Notes under the pieces: model-generated
Database searches by the model: none
Told to the model about the DNA's origin: nothing
The model's input: only the letters and a program-made list of their open reading frames with translations
Position numbers and translations under genes: made by a program
DNA from: Leptospira venezuelensis
GTDB taxonomy: Bacteria; Spirochaetota; Leptospiria; Leptospirales; Leptospiraceae
Length of the DNA: 64,000 nucleotides
Assembly: GCF_002150035.1 (NCBI RefSeq)
Contig: NZ_NETS01000008.1
Location: forward strand, 558,001-622,000
Reading direction: 5' to 3'
Shown here: positions 26,064 through 35,302 of the stretch, in pieces
Numbering within the stretch: position 1 is the stretch's first letter
How the letters are laid out: each line of letters opens with the position of its first letter

Positions 26064-26948
26064 ATGGCAGTATTAGTAGATAACAATACGAAAGTCGTAG
26101 TACAGGGTATTACCGGAAAAGAAGGTTCTTTCCATGCGCAGCAGATGATCGAATACGGAACCAATGTAGTCGGTGGAGTCACTCCAGGAAAAGGAGGACA
26201 AAAAGCTGACTTAGTAGGTAAAGCGGTTCCGGTATTCAACAGCCTTAAAGACGCAATGGAAAAAGAGGGTGCAAATGCATCTATCATTTTCGTTCCGCCT
26301 CCATTTGCAGCGGATGCAATCTTAGAGGGAATTTTTAACGAGATCCCATTAGTGGTTTGTATTACTGAAGGAATTCCAACACATGATATGTTGAAAGTTT
26401 ATAGCGCTTTAAGAAATTCCAAGACCAGATTAATCGGACCAAATTGCCCGGGGATCATTTCTCCTAAATACAATGTAAAGATGGGAATTATGCCTGGTTT
26501 CATTCACCAAGCAGGAAGTATCGGCATCGTTTCCCGTTCCGGAACCTTAACTTACGAATCGGTTGCTCAACTTAGCCAACACGGCTTAGGACAATCCACT
26601 GTGATCGGTATCGGTGGAGACCCGGTTCCAGGAATGAATCATACGGAAGCAGTCAAACTTCTGAATGAAGATCCTGAAACGAAAGGAATCGTAATGATCG
26701 GAGAGATTGGCGGAACTTCTGAAGAAGAAGCGGCAGCTTACATCAAAGCGAATGTTAAAAAGCCTGTAGTAGGATTTATCGCGGGTCAAACTGCACCTCC
26801 TGGAAAAAGGATGGGGCATGCTGGCGCGATCATCAGCGGAGGAATGGGAACAGCTTCTTCTAAGATGAAAGCTATGCAGGATGCAGGCATTACAGTTTGC
26901 CAGTCTATCGCCGAAGTCGGCGAAAAAATGAAAAAAGCATTAGGTTAA
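26064..26948 (+). CDS. sucD: Succinate-CoA ligase alpha subunit
   Basis: 294 residues. The CoA-binding N-terminal domain is seen as VVVQGITGKEGSFHAQQMIEY, then GPNCPGIISP, the IGGDPVPGMNH loop, and KRMGHAGAIISGGMGTASSK, which carries the phosphorylated histidine. It forms the active enzyme with SucC. The next gene (TolC-like) follows after 28 nt and could be cotranscribed, though the functions differ. Confidence 0.97.
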   Translation: MAVLVDNNTKVVVQGITGKEGSFHAQQMIEYGTNVVGGVTPGKGGQKADLVGKAVPVFNSLKDAMEKEGANASIIFVPPPFAADAILEGIFNEIPLVVCITEGIPTHDMLKVYSALRNSKTRLIGPNCPGIISPKYNVKMGIMPGFIHQAGSIGIVSRSGTLTYESVAQLSQHGLGQSTVIGIGGDPVPGMNHTEAVKLLNEDPETKGIVMIGEIGGTSEEEAAAYIKANVKKPVVGFIAGQTAPPGKRMGHAGAIISGGMGTASSKMKAMQDAGITVCQSIAEVGEKMKKALG

Positions 26949-26976
26949 TCTAATACTTTAATCGGGAGGAAAGGTT

Positions 26977-28575
26977 ATGAAATTAGAAAATAGGAATTTT
27001 TGGACCAAAACAGCAAATGGGAAGACGATCTCCGTCTTTTTGGTTTCTAACCTCATCCTCCTTTCAGGATTTTCCGGGGTCTTCTCTCAGGAGAATAAGT
27101 CCGGAAAAGTCTTGAAGTTAACTACAGAAGAGACTGTCAAAAGAGCTCTTGATAGTAACTTCAAACTGCAGAACTTAAGATATGAATTGGCTAAGACCGA
27201 TTCGAGCTACTTGAAAGCAGAGTCCCAATATTCGTGGAGATTAGTAGCTGATGGAAGTTTTAGACAAACAGTTCTTCCTCTGAACCAGAACAACGTATTT
27301 ACTGGAACAAAAACTTCAGACGATACTATCAAAGGAGGGATTGAAAAAACAATCCGTACTACCGGAACCTACTTTAAGTTAGAAGCAGGAAACAGACGAT
27401 TCGACTCGAACGCATTCGAGGATAAGAGTAACCCACTTACTGCAAGTTTCGCGGGACTCGCACTTCCTCCTCTTTATACCGGATTTATCACTGCAACAGT
27501 TTCCCAAGATTTATTAAAGAACTCATTCGGTTATAAAGGAAGAAACCAAGAGAAGATCCTGGACAACCAGAAAGAAATGGCGAAAAGCCAAGTTTCTCTT
27601 CAAATCTCAGAAGCGATCGTAGGATCACTTGTAGATTTCTGGGACTACTCTGTTAAATTACAGTCCTTAAAAACATTCCGCAGATTAAAAGAGAACGTTA
27701 GCAATATTAGAAATCTTACAGTGCGTAAACAAGGTTTAGGACTTTCAGAAGGATTTGAAGTTAACCAATGGAACGCGCTACTTGCACAAGCAGATAGCCA
27801 ATTAGAAACTGCAGTTGTACAAAAGGACGAAGCAAAAAGAAAGTTAGCTCGTACTTTAAAATTAGAGAATGATTCTGATCTTTCCGAAGAAACAGACCTA
27901 ATGGAAGAAATTCCAGAAAAGCCTGACTACAGCAAAGATCTAGAGATCGCTTACAAAAAGAGAGCCGATTATCTAAACGCAGTTAGAGAAAAAGAGATAG
28001 CTGAACTTATGCTAAAGAATGCAAAAAGTGATCAGTTACCTTCTCTTACACTTTCAGGTTCTGCTTCTTCTCAGGCTCAGACAATTACAAGCCCAGATAA
28101 AAACTATACTGACGCTACAGACGGTGTACAATCTGCGCGTTACAAAGACTTCAACGGAAAAGTAAGTTTCTCTTATCCATTATTCGATAAGGGAGTTGCC
28201 GCAGGAAGAAGAGACTCCGAAATCGGACTTCGCCAAGCTAGTCTAAAAGAGACTGAAGTTAAGAATGAAGTAAGAGACGATCTAAGAGGAAGGATCGATT
28301 CTTTAGAAGCTAGTTATAAAATTTATAAAAACTCAATAGTCACCGAAAAAGAGACACAAAACTATTATAATGGTGTGGTTCGAAGCTTCCAACAAGGAAG
28401 AGCGGATGCAGTCGCTGTTAAGAATGCTTTGGATACTCTGGTGAGAGACCAGCTTAGTCTAACCCAAGCAAAAGTAAATTTTAATATAGATCTAATGAGA
28501 TACTATATAGCAAAGAACATGCTTTTGGAAAGATTCGATCTGGATGCAGAAAAACTTATTCCGCACTTGGATTAA
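26977..28575 (+). CDS. TolC-family outer-membrane efflux protein
   Basis: 532 residues with a signal peptide (residues about 17-38, ending FSGVFSQ). Two repeats of long amphipathic helices follow, of the OEP type (EETVKRALDSNFKLQNLRYELAKTD; DLEIAYKKRADYLNAVREKE), with short strand regions between, the pattern of a trimeric TolC channel. It could serve the RND pump at 12075 or another exporter, but no adaptor gene is nearby. The gene begins 28 nt after sucD behind a GGGAGGAAAGG ribosome site. Confidence 0.88.
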   Translation: MKLENRNFWTKTANGKTISVFLVSNLILLSGFSGVFSQENKSGKVLKLTTEETVKRALDSNFKLQNLRYELAKTDSSYLKAESQYSWRLVADGSFRQTVLPLNQNNVFTGTKTSDDTIKGGIEKTIRTTGTYFKLEAGNRRFDSNAFEDKSNPLTASFAGLALPPLYTGFITATVSQDLLKNSFGYKGRNQEKILDNQKEMAKSQVSLQISEAIVGSLVDFWDYSVKLQSLKTFRRLKENVSNIRNLTVRKQGLGLSEGFEVNQWNALLAQADSQLETAVVQKDEAKRKLARTLKLENDSDLSEETDLMEEIPEKPDYSKDLEIAYKKRADYLNAVREKEIAELMLKNAKSDQLPSLTLSGSASSQAQTITSPDKNYTDATDGVQSARYKDFNGKVSFSYPLFDKGVAAGRRDSEIGLRQASLKETEVKNEVRDDLRGRIDSLEASYKIYKNSIVTEKETQNYYNGVVRSFQQGRADAVAVKNALDTLVRDQLSLTQAKVNFNIDLMRYYIAKNMLLERFDLDAEKLIPHLD

Positions 28576-28593
28576 TAGGCTTCGTAGTTCTCA

Positions 28594-30027
28594 TTGAAAC
28601 GCGGATTTTTCCTTTCTATATTAGGGATCGTATTATTCGGGCTAATCGTTTGGCTTACCATTCGTCTCTGGCCCAAACCATCCGACACTATTTACGAATA
28701 TTATAAAAAGGAAAAATGGGAGAAGGTAATCTCCCTTGTAAAAAAATCCACCGCACCGACGCCTGAGGATCTTTTTTATGGCTCCCAATCTCTTCTTAGA
28801 TTAAATGCGGAATTGGTCACCAAGGACGCGGAAGAAAGGGCTAAAATTTCCGCAAGACTACAAAAAGAGAATGGGATCAGTTCAGGAAAATCTTTGGAAT
28901 CCAAAGGAGAATTTCCTGTATTCGAAGATCCTTTTATTCTGCAACTCAGACCAGGCGGATACTGGAGACAAAAAGCAATTCTTTCCAGGGCGGAGATCGC
29001 AGGCGAATGGGAAGATGATATTCTATTTTTACGAGATCTAAAAGAACTGATCCGAAGTAATCCAGTCACATTAGGAATTTCTTCTTATTCATTAGTTCTA
29101 AAAAAAGTGCTAAGACGAGAGACCAAACTTTCTGACGGAGACCAGAACAAACTTTCAGAACTGTTAGGTTTTCTTTCTGTCAGAGAAGATTCTGCGTTAC
29201 TAGGTTCCAGATTTAAGAACACAGGGGAAAATACAAATCTTAGAACTGGTCCTGGGACCGAGAACCCTGGAAAAGCTCGTTTAAAAAAAGGACTCTTACT
29301 TTACACATTAGATAAAGACCCTCGTTCAGAGACTGTCCAAGGAAGAAAAGGAAATTGGGTCCAAGTATATATTCCTGAATTACAGATCTCAGGTTGGATC
29401 TTCTCTCACTTCTTAGAAGAAGATCCGTATCCTTCTGCCAAAGCAGAAGAAATATTTGCAGAATTCTCCCAATCCGAAAAAAGCCAGGCCTGGGATTTTG
29501 CGTTTTGGACCGAAGATAAAATCCCTCCTGGTTTTCATGGTGAATATATCCCCACTGAAAAGTTAGCCTTAGACGGAGATTACGGTATCGTAATACACAG
29601 ATCTAAAACCGGAAAATATAAAGAGATCTGCAGAATCGTAGAAGAACCATTTAGATCTTTAGAATTTTTAACTGCAAGTTTAAGCGGAGAGGAACTTGTT
29701 CCGATTTTTAAACTGTATTCAGGAAGACCAGGAGAGTGGAAGTCCGCTTACCAAATCGACCTTGACAGAGAGAGTATTTCTATCAATAGGAACAAGTATA
29801 TACTTGGGAATTCAGGCGGAAAGAAACGATTCCAACTCGGAATTTTTTCTGCAAATGGAGTGATATCAGCGTCTCTATTAGTAGGAGAAAAAACCGTATT
29901 ACAAGGCATCACTCCTGAAGAAGAACTAACCTCAACAGAGGGAGCTCTATTTAAACTCTGCCTGAAACAAGCGGAAAAAAAATCCGATTCGAATGCGGCA
30001 GCGTTCCAATTTAAGTTTTTATTTTGA
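28594..30027 (+). CDS. SH3-domain protein, membrane-anchored
   Basis: 477 residues, starting at TTG (28594). A single N-terminal membrane segment (FFLSILGIVLFGLIVWLTIRL) anchors it. A bacterial SH3 domain lies at about 212-272 (TNLRTGPGTENPGKARLKKG, GNWVQVYIPELQISGWIFSHF), a fold that often binds peptidoglycan or peptides. The C-terminal 200 residues are beta-rich and not recognised. It precedes the FmdB-lpxI-lpxB genes closely, so the four may be one operon involved in envelope maintenance. Confidence 0.72.
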   Translation: MKRGFFLSILGIVLFGLIVWLTIRLWPKPSDTIYEYYKKEKWEKVISLVKKSTAPTPEDLFYGSQSLLRLNAELVTKDAEERAKISARLQKENGISSGKSLESKGEFPVFEDPFILQLRPGGYWRQKAILSRAEIAGEWEDDILFLRDLKELIRSNPVTLGISSYSLVLKKVLRRETKLSDGDQNKLSELLGFLSVREDSALLGSRFKNTGENTNLRTGPGTENPGKARLKKGLLLYTLDKDPRSETVQGRKGNWVQVYIPELQISGWIFSHFLEEDPYPSAKAEEIFAEFSQSEKSQAWDFAFWTEDKIPPGFHGEYIPTEKLALDGDYGIVIHRSKTGKYKEICRIVEEPFRSLEFLTASLSGEELVPIFKLYSGRPGEWKSAYQIDLDRESISINRNKYILGNSGGKKRFQLGIFSANGVISASLLVGEKTVLQGITPEEELTSTEGALFKLCLKQAEKKSDSNAAAFQFKFLF

Positions 30028-30052
30028 TCTTAGGATCGAGCGAGGAAAATCA

Positions 30053-30301
30053 GTGCCCACTTACGATTATAGATGCAAGGCTTGCGGACAAACTTTCGAA
30101 CATTTTCAATCCATGAAGGACGATCCAATCACGACTTGCCTTCTTTGCGGAAAAAGCGGAGAAGTAGATAGATTGATCTCTAACGGAGGCGGGATTATTT
30201 TTAAAGGATCCGGGTTCTACGTAACAGATTATAAATCATCATCATCTTCTTCCAAAAGTTCAGAATCTTCCACCGGTTCTTCCGGCTCCTCTTCCAACTA
30301 A
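30053..30301 (+). CDS. FmdB-type zinc ribbon protein
   Basis: 82 residues from a GTG at 30053, which has a CGAGGAAAA ribosome site; earlier starts overlap the SH3 gene. The family shape is MPTYDYRCKACGQTFEHFQS and CLLCGKSGEVDRLISNGGGI, with two Cys-x-x-Cys pairs binding zinc, followed by a low-complexity Ser tail. FmdB-like proteins are tiny regulators of unclear role. It is followed by lpxI two bases later. Confidence 0.85.
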   Translation: MPTYDYRCKACGQTFEHFQSMKDDPITTCLLCGKSGEVDRLISNGGGIIFKGSGFYVTDYKSSSSSSKSSESSTGSSGSSSN

Positions 30302-30303
30302 GA

Positions 30304-31158
30304 TTGGGACGTTTAGGAATATTAGCGGGAGGAGGAAACCTTCCTCAGATAGGTATGAAAGAAGCTCTAGCTGCCGGAGAAGATCCGTTCTTTCTCTCGA
30401 TAGCTGAGTCTGATTTTACTCCAGGAAATTATCCGGACAGAGTAATCCCAATACGGATCGTAAAGATCGGTGGTCTATTAAAAGCCTGTAAAACAAATCA
30501 GATAGATAGACTTCTTTTATTAGGAAAAGTTAAAAAAGAGATTATCTTCAAAAGTTTGAACTTCGACTTAAAGGCCCTGGCATTACTCGCAAGAATGGTA
30601 AATCGTCATGACTATTCTATCTTCAAAACAGTGGCAGAAGATTTCGAAAAACAAGGAATTCATATCATTTCCCAAAAAACCTATCTTAAGTCTTTGTTAC
30701 TTCCGGAAGGACGTTATACTAAAAGAGCCTTAGACAAAAAGCAGATAGAAGACGTGATCTTCGGAATGGAATATGCAGAGAAGATCGCTCACCTAGATAT
30801 AGGCCAAGCAGTAGTCGTAGTAGATAAATCAGTATTGGCAGTAGAAGCTGTAGAAGGAACCGATCAAACAATTAAACGAGGCGGAGGTTTCGCCAAAAAA
30901 AGAAAGGCGGTGGTTTGCAAAAGTTCCAAACCAAGCCAAGACCCTAGATTCGACCTACCTACAGTCGGAATTGAAACTTTAAAAATAATGAGCGAGAATA
31001 ACTGCGATACACTCGCCGTTCGAGAAGGAGAGACAATAATTGTAAATCCTTCCGAATTTATTAACCTTGCAGAAAAATTGAAAATCCATATCTTGAGCAT
31101 CGGCCGTGGCAACGTCTCGAAAATTAACTCTACCCAAAAAAAGCTCCCTAAAGCCTAA
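30304..31158 (+). CDS. lpxI: UDP-2,3-diacylglucosamine hydrolase, LpxI type
   Basis: 284 residues starting at TTG (30304). It opens with LGILAGGGNLPQIGMKEALA and has the LpxI (DUF1009) features KIGGLLKACK, LLLLGKVKKE, GQAVVVVDKSVLAVEAVEGT, and the C-terminal KRKAVVCKSSKPSQDPRFDLP. It hydrolyses UDP-2,3-diacylglucosamine to lipid X for lipid A synthesis. LpxI is the alternative to LpxH/LpxG used by several bacteria. The 3' end overlaps the next gene by 53 nt. Confidence 0.93.
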   Translation: MGRLGILAGGGNLPQIGMKEALAAGEDPFFLSIAESDFTPGNYPDRVIPIRIVKIGGLLKACKTNQIDRLLLLGKVKKEIIFKSLNFDLKALALLARMVNRHDYSIFKTVAEDFEKQGIHIISQKTYLKSLLLPEGRYTKRALDKKQIEDVIFGMEYAEKIAHLDIGQAVVVVDKSVLAVEAVEGTDQTIKRGGGFAKKRKAVVCKSSKPSQDPRFDLPTVGIETLKIMSENNCDTLAVREGETIIVNPSEFINLAEKLKIHILSIGRGNVSKINSTQKKLPKA

Positions 31159-32383
31159 GAAGGCCGGAGATAAACCTAGGACGGAAAATATTTCCGGACC
31201 TTCTTCTCCCGTGTTCATGATATTAGCCGGAGAACATTCAGGTGATCTATTAGGCGCCGAAGTGTTAAAAGAACTTAAGAAACATGATCCTGACCTTACA
31301 TTTTTCGGGATCGGCGGCCCAAGAATGCTGGAAGAAGGTTTCGATTCCATAGAGAATATGGAAGAACTTTCTGTAATCGGTTTCACTGCTGTTTTATTTA
31401 AATACAAATTCCTAAAAGCGCTCATGGATCGATTGGTGGAAGAAGCTGTAGCACGTTCTTGCACACATGCGATCCTAGTAGATTACCCTGGTTTCAATCT
31501 TAGGCTTGCGGCCAAACTTAAAGAATTAGGGATCAAAGTAATCTTCTATGTTTCTCCTCAACTTTGGGCCTGGAATTTCGGAAGGATTTATAAGATCAAA
31601 GAATCTATAGATCTAATGCTTGTACTATTTCCATTCGAGAAGAAGATCTACGATGATTATGGAGTTCGATCGGTATTTGTAGGACATCCAATTGCTCAAA
31701 GGATCAAGGAGAAGATCCGAAAAGAAGCTCCAATCCCTGTGGATGAAAAACACCCTGCTCATCTGCAAACAATCACTCTTATGCCTGGCTCTCGCTCCGG
31801 AGAGATCCATAGAATGTTAGATATACTGCTCCAATCTGCAGCACTAATTCACGGGGAAGCAGAGGCAGACAAAAAGCATGTTCGTTTTCTAATCCCGAAT
31901 ATCAACGTAAAAGAAGAAGAGTTCATTCAAACTAAAATTAAAGAAACGGAAGAATCTCATCCTGGAATCAAAATTGAATACTTATTCGATCGTTCCTTAA
32001 GATGTATTGAGGCATCGGATATAGTTCTCGTCACGTCAGGAACTGCTACTTTAGAAGTTGTATATTTCGAAAAACCAATGGTCATCTTGTACAAAGTAAG
32101 CTTACTCAGCTATTTTATCTCCGCACTTCTGATCCGTACTCCGTTTATAGGCCTCGTGAATATTCTAAGCGGAAAAGAAACAGTAAAGGAACTCATTCAG
32201 GCAGAATGTACTCCGGAAGAAACCGTAAGAGAAACAATGGCGATCCTGAAAAATAAAAAGTACAGAAACCAAATGATCGAGGAGATCCAGTCTGTAAAAG
32301 AATCCTTAGGCGAAGAACATAGTTCTAAGAATGCAAGCCGAGCAATATTACAGTTTTTAAAAGAGAAACCTGCTAACGTGTAG
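31106..32383 (+). CDS. lpxB: Lipid-A-disaccharide synthase
   Basis: 425 residues if it starts at the GTG at 31106, inside lpxI; the conserved part begins at ILAGEHSGDLLGAEVLKEL (residue 39), so a later start is possible. Features are FFGIGGPRMLEEGF, LVDYPGFNLRLA, FYVSPQLWAW, the VFVGHPIAQR segment, MPGSRSGEI and the TSGTATLE region. It condenses lipid X with UDP-diacylglucosamine to make the lipid A disaccharide on the inner membrane. Translationally coupled to lpxI. Confidence 0.94.
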   Translation: MATSRKLTLPKKSSLKPKKAGDKPRTENISGPSSPVFMILAGEHSGDLLGAEVLKELKKHDPDLTFFGIGGPRMLEEGFDSIENMEELSVIGFTAVLFKYKFLKALMDRLVEEAVARSCTHAILVDYPGFNLRLAAKLKELGIKVIFYVSPQLWAWNFGRIYKIKESIDLMLVLFPFEKKIYDDYGVRSVFVGHPIAQRIKEKIRKEAPIPVDEKHPAHLQTITLMPGSRSGEIHRMLDILLQSAALIHGEAEADKKHVRFLIPNINVKEEEFIQTKIKETEESHPGIKIEYLFDRSLRCIEASDIVLVTSGTATLEVVYFEKPMVILYKVSLLSYFISALLIRTPFIGLVNILSGKETVKELIQAECTPEETVRETMAILKNKKYRNQMIEEIQSVKESLGEEHSSKNASRAILQFLKEKPANV

Positions 32384-32389
32384 GACCTC

Positions 32390-34750
32390 TTACTCCTTCA
32401 CACAACCAGCGCTATTTTCCTTTATCTTAAACGCAAATGCAGAAATTGGAACTGCAGAATTTGATTCACTGGAAAGTGAGTAAGTGTTACCAGTTACAAA
32501 GTATTTCACGGAATCAGAATCAATATAAGAATTCGCAGTCGCACTAACATTTCCGCCTTTCCAATAAACATTTCTTTTAGGAGGACTACCCGGATTCCAA
32601 TAGTCAAATCCCATCTCAAACTTAGGAGGAACTGGTACAGGAAATTCTCCCTTCCCTTTCCAAACTGTATTCGAAAGTTTCACCTTATCAATGGTGATGT
32701 ACATTCTATCGTGAATGTCTAAGAAATTATTTCCGTTAAATCGTATATTCCCATCTGAATCTAAACTTTCTGGGATCAAGTCCCCACCACAAAAAGAAAA
32801 ACTTGGAACTCCCCATGCCAGATTGATCGTTTCAAAATCAATTCCGAAATAAGGATTATCAGTTCCGTAAGTAAAATATGAATTCAATTTAGCAGTTCCT
32901 GTTCCGGCAATATTAGCATCCAATCTTGACTGAGAAGGTGCAAATTTTAAACCCACATCTAACTTGCCCATAGTAGGAAGCCCAAGATCCCATTTCACTT
33001 CCTTGGCCGTAAGTTTAAGAGTGCCCGTAGGATTTTCCAAAAAGTATTTATAGATTGGAGTTCTAGTAAAATTAATTTCAGGGATCAACTTCTCCATTCT
33101 GGTATGAATATCTTCTCTGACCCATTGGCGAATGGAACTATACAAAGGAAAAAAGTTAGAAAGAACAAGTGAGTCTGTCTCTAACTCTAGATTATATTCT
33201 CCCTGCAAAGGAAAGTAAGCGGTTCCGTCGCCCTTTACACCTTTCCTATATCCTGTTTTGCCTTTTAGATTTGCAGACCAAGGAAGACCAAATTGTTTAC
33301 CTTTCAATTTTGCTTCCAAAACTCCCGCAGGATTCCAACCCAGATCCGCATCTTTGATTTCCAGATCTAAATAAGGATCCTTCCATCTGAAATCTTGGAG
33401 AGAGAATTTTGCCTCTGACTTCATCCAGTCTCCATAACTTCCTGTTTCAGCACCTTTCCAATGCAAGTCCAGACTTCCACCAAGAGTTTCCAAATCAGAA
33501 GAAACAGGCAGAAAATTGCGGATATCGTCCAGGTCTTGGACAGTAAGACTTAAATCCCAGGTCTTCAGTCCCTTCTCATTTTTAGATTTTAGAAGAGTGA
33601 GTTTATCCTCTCCTGAGAATACCTTATGTTCTTCAGTGAAGACATCACCTTTTTGATCCCGGGTCCATTCATGTTCCAGATCTATATCTTTCCATTCCCA
33701 GACTTCGCTTTGTAATGGAAGTTCCTGTAAAACAATCCCATTTACATTAGAAAATTCTGTTTTACCCTGGACCTTTAGATTGGTTCCGTCAGATTCTAAA
33801 ATTGCGCGACCTGAAATTTTTCCCTTTTTAGGATAGAATTGAGAGAATTCAGAATATAAACCCCCGGAAGATTCTGCCTTAGCATTCTTAAACAAAATTT
33901 CCAGATTCATATTTTTACTTCCGATATCCGTGCTGAACTTTCCGTTCACATATCTAAATCCAGGAATAGGAAATAAAGAATCAGAAATTTGAACATTAAT
34001 CTTAGTATCCTCTTTTCGGATATTAAAATCGATTCCCTTCACATTCTCCAGAAGCACTTTACCACCTTTGTATACAGTGACAGTAGTATCTTCTAATCTG
34101 ATCTCAGGAATATTGATCTTATGGATATAGGATAAAATTTCTCCAGAGATCTTATCTTCCAGATCGATACTCAATTGTGCATTACGCACTCGGATCGCTT
34201 TTACAGAAGGTTGTCCTTTCCAAAGACCTCTTAATAATAATTCAATTTTGTTCGCTTTGAAGATCATCCGCTGAGAGGCAAAGTCTTCGTCGCTGGAAAT
34301 TTTGAGATCTTCTATAAATACATGGTTTGGAAATTCGTATTCTACGACTCCCAGCGTTACTGCTCTGTCCAATTCTTCATTGATGAACCCGCGAGTGAGT
34401 TCCTTCACTCCGCGCAAATCCAACACTCTTCTCACGAAGTACCATTCTGCAGTTTCTTTTGCCGCAGCGAGAAGAAGGAAGATTACAATCAGAGCAATTG
34501 AGATCTTTCTAAAGGAAGGTTTTTCAGTAATTGTCTGTATCTTTCGAAAAGAAGAAGATACAAATCGATGCAGTTTAGCAGGGACAGCGACCCTGAATGT
34601 GACGCTGTCTTTCTTAAAGAATGGATTTTTCGGGATTAAAATTTTGAGGTGAATTACCGTTGGAGAACCTGGTTGATTTTCTCCGAGGTTTCCTTCAGTA
34701 CTAGGCTTTCCGGAAATTTCTGTAATCCCTCTTCCAGAACCAACTGACAT
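32390..34750 (-). CDS. AsmA-like large envelope protein
   Basis: 786 residues with a cytoplasmic N-terminal stretch of about 85 residues, one membrane anchor (FRKISIALIVIFLLLAAAKE) and then a long periplasmic part made of repeated amphipathic beta strands (SVKAIRVRNAQLSIDLEDK, IHKINIPEIRLEDTTVTVYK). This resembles the AsmA/TamB/DUF748 group, which builds lipid-transfer grooves between the membranes. The match is by pattern only. The ATG at 34750 lies 97 nt inside the TPR gene in another frame; no ATG, GTG or TTG lies close after it, so either the overlap is real or a rare start such as ATT is used. Convergent with lpxB. Confidence 0.65.
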   Translation of the reverse strand: MSVGSGRGITEISGKPSTEGNLGENQPGSPTVIHLKILIPKNPFFKKDSVTFRVAVPAKLHRFVSSSFRKIQTITEKPSFRKISIALIVIFLLLAAAKETAEWYFVRRVLDLRGVKELTRGFINEELDRAVTLGVVEYEFPNHVFIEDLKISSDEDFASQRMIFKANKIELLLRGLWKGQPSVKAIRVRNAQLSIDLEDKISGEILSYIHKINIPEIRLEDTTVTVYKGGKVLLENVKGIDFNIRKEDTKINVQISDSLFPIPGFRYVNGKFSTDIGSKNMNLEILFKNAKAESSGGLYSEFSQFYPKKGKISGRAILESDGTNLKVQGKTEFSNVNGIVLQELPLQSEVWEWKDIDLEHEWTRDQKGDVFTEEHKVFSGEDKLTLLKSKNEKGLKTWDLSLTVQDLDDIRNFLPVSSDLETLGGSLDLHWKGAETGSYGDWMKSEAKFSLQDFRWKDPYLDLEIKDADLGWNPAGVLEAKLKGKQFGLPWSANLKGKTGYRKGVKGDGTAYFPLQGEYNLELETDSLVLSNFFPLYSSIRQWVREDIHTRMEKLIPEINFTRTPIYKYFLENPTGTLKLTAKEVKWDLGLPTMGKLDVGLKFAPSQSRLDANIAGTGTAKLNSYFTYGTDNPYFGIDFETINLAWGVPSFSFCGGDLIPESLDSDGNIRFNGNNFLDIHDRMYITIDKVKLSNTVWKGKGEFPVPVPPKFEMGFDYWNPGSPPKRNVYWKGGNVSATANSYIDSDSVKYFVTGNTYSLSSESNSAVPISAFAFKIKENSAGCVKE

Positions 34751-35298
34751 CTTTTGTATTCCTTAATTCTGTAGAAGCTAACTACTACGGTTTCATAGTA
34801 GAATAGATCTTTTTCAAAGTTTTTCTCTCTGGAAGCTCTGCCTAAAATTCCAAGAGCCTGGCCATATTTCTCATCTTCAAAATATGCTTTTGCCCACATC
34901 TTTTTGCGGGTAACAGACTCAAAATCGCGATCCACATTGTCTGACTTACGGAAATGAACGATAGCATTATCGTAGTCATTAATCCCCAGGTAAGCCGAAC
35001 CTAAATAATGGTCCAAATGTTGAAGATTACGACCATCTTTGGAATTTTGAACTTCTCTCAGAACGAGAGAGGCTTCTTTGAAAGATTCGATTTTTAGTAA
35101 AAGTTTGGATTTTTGGAGGAGTAGCTCGGAACGTTTTTTGTCTTCAGGGTGTAAATCAGCCAATTGCTGGTCTATTCCCTTGATTTCCGCTCGGACCTGA
35201 GTCTCTAAATTGGCGGAAACCGCCCCTTCTTTTTGTGTACTTGCACAGTAGAGGAGGAATTGAGCTCCGATAAACAATATTGTCAGATATTTACTCAT
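34654..35298 (-). CDS. TPR-repeat lipoprotein
   Basis: 214 residues. The signal peptide ends in the lipobox FLLYC (Cys18). The mature protein is helical: TPR-like pairs such as LDHYLGSAYLGINDYDNAIVHF, MWAKAYFEDEKYGQALGILGRA and YYETVVVSFYRIKEYKRCQLVL. Probably a periplasmic scaffold. It starts 4 nt after the UvrD-type helicase stop and overlaps the next gene, so the three are likely one operon. Confidence 0.75.
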   Translation of the reverse strand: MSKYLTILFIGAQFLLYCASTQKEGAVSANLETQVRAEIKGIDQQLADLHPEDKKRSELLLQKSKLLLKIESFKEASLVLREVQNSKDGRNLQHLDHYLGSAYLGINDYDNAIVHFRKSDNVDRDFESVTRKKMWAKAYFEDEKYGQALGILGRASREKNFEKDLFYYETVVVSFYRIKEYKRCQLVLEEGLQKFPESLVLKETSEKINQVLQR

Positions 35299-35302
35299 TT
35301 TC

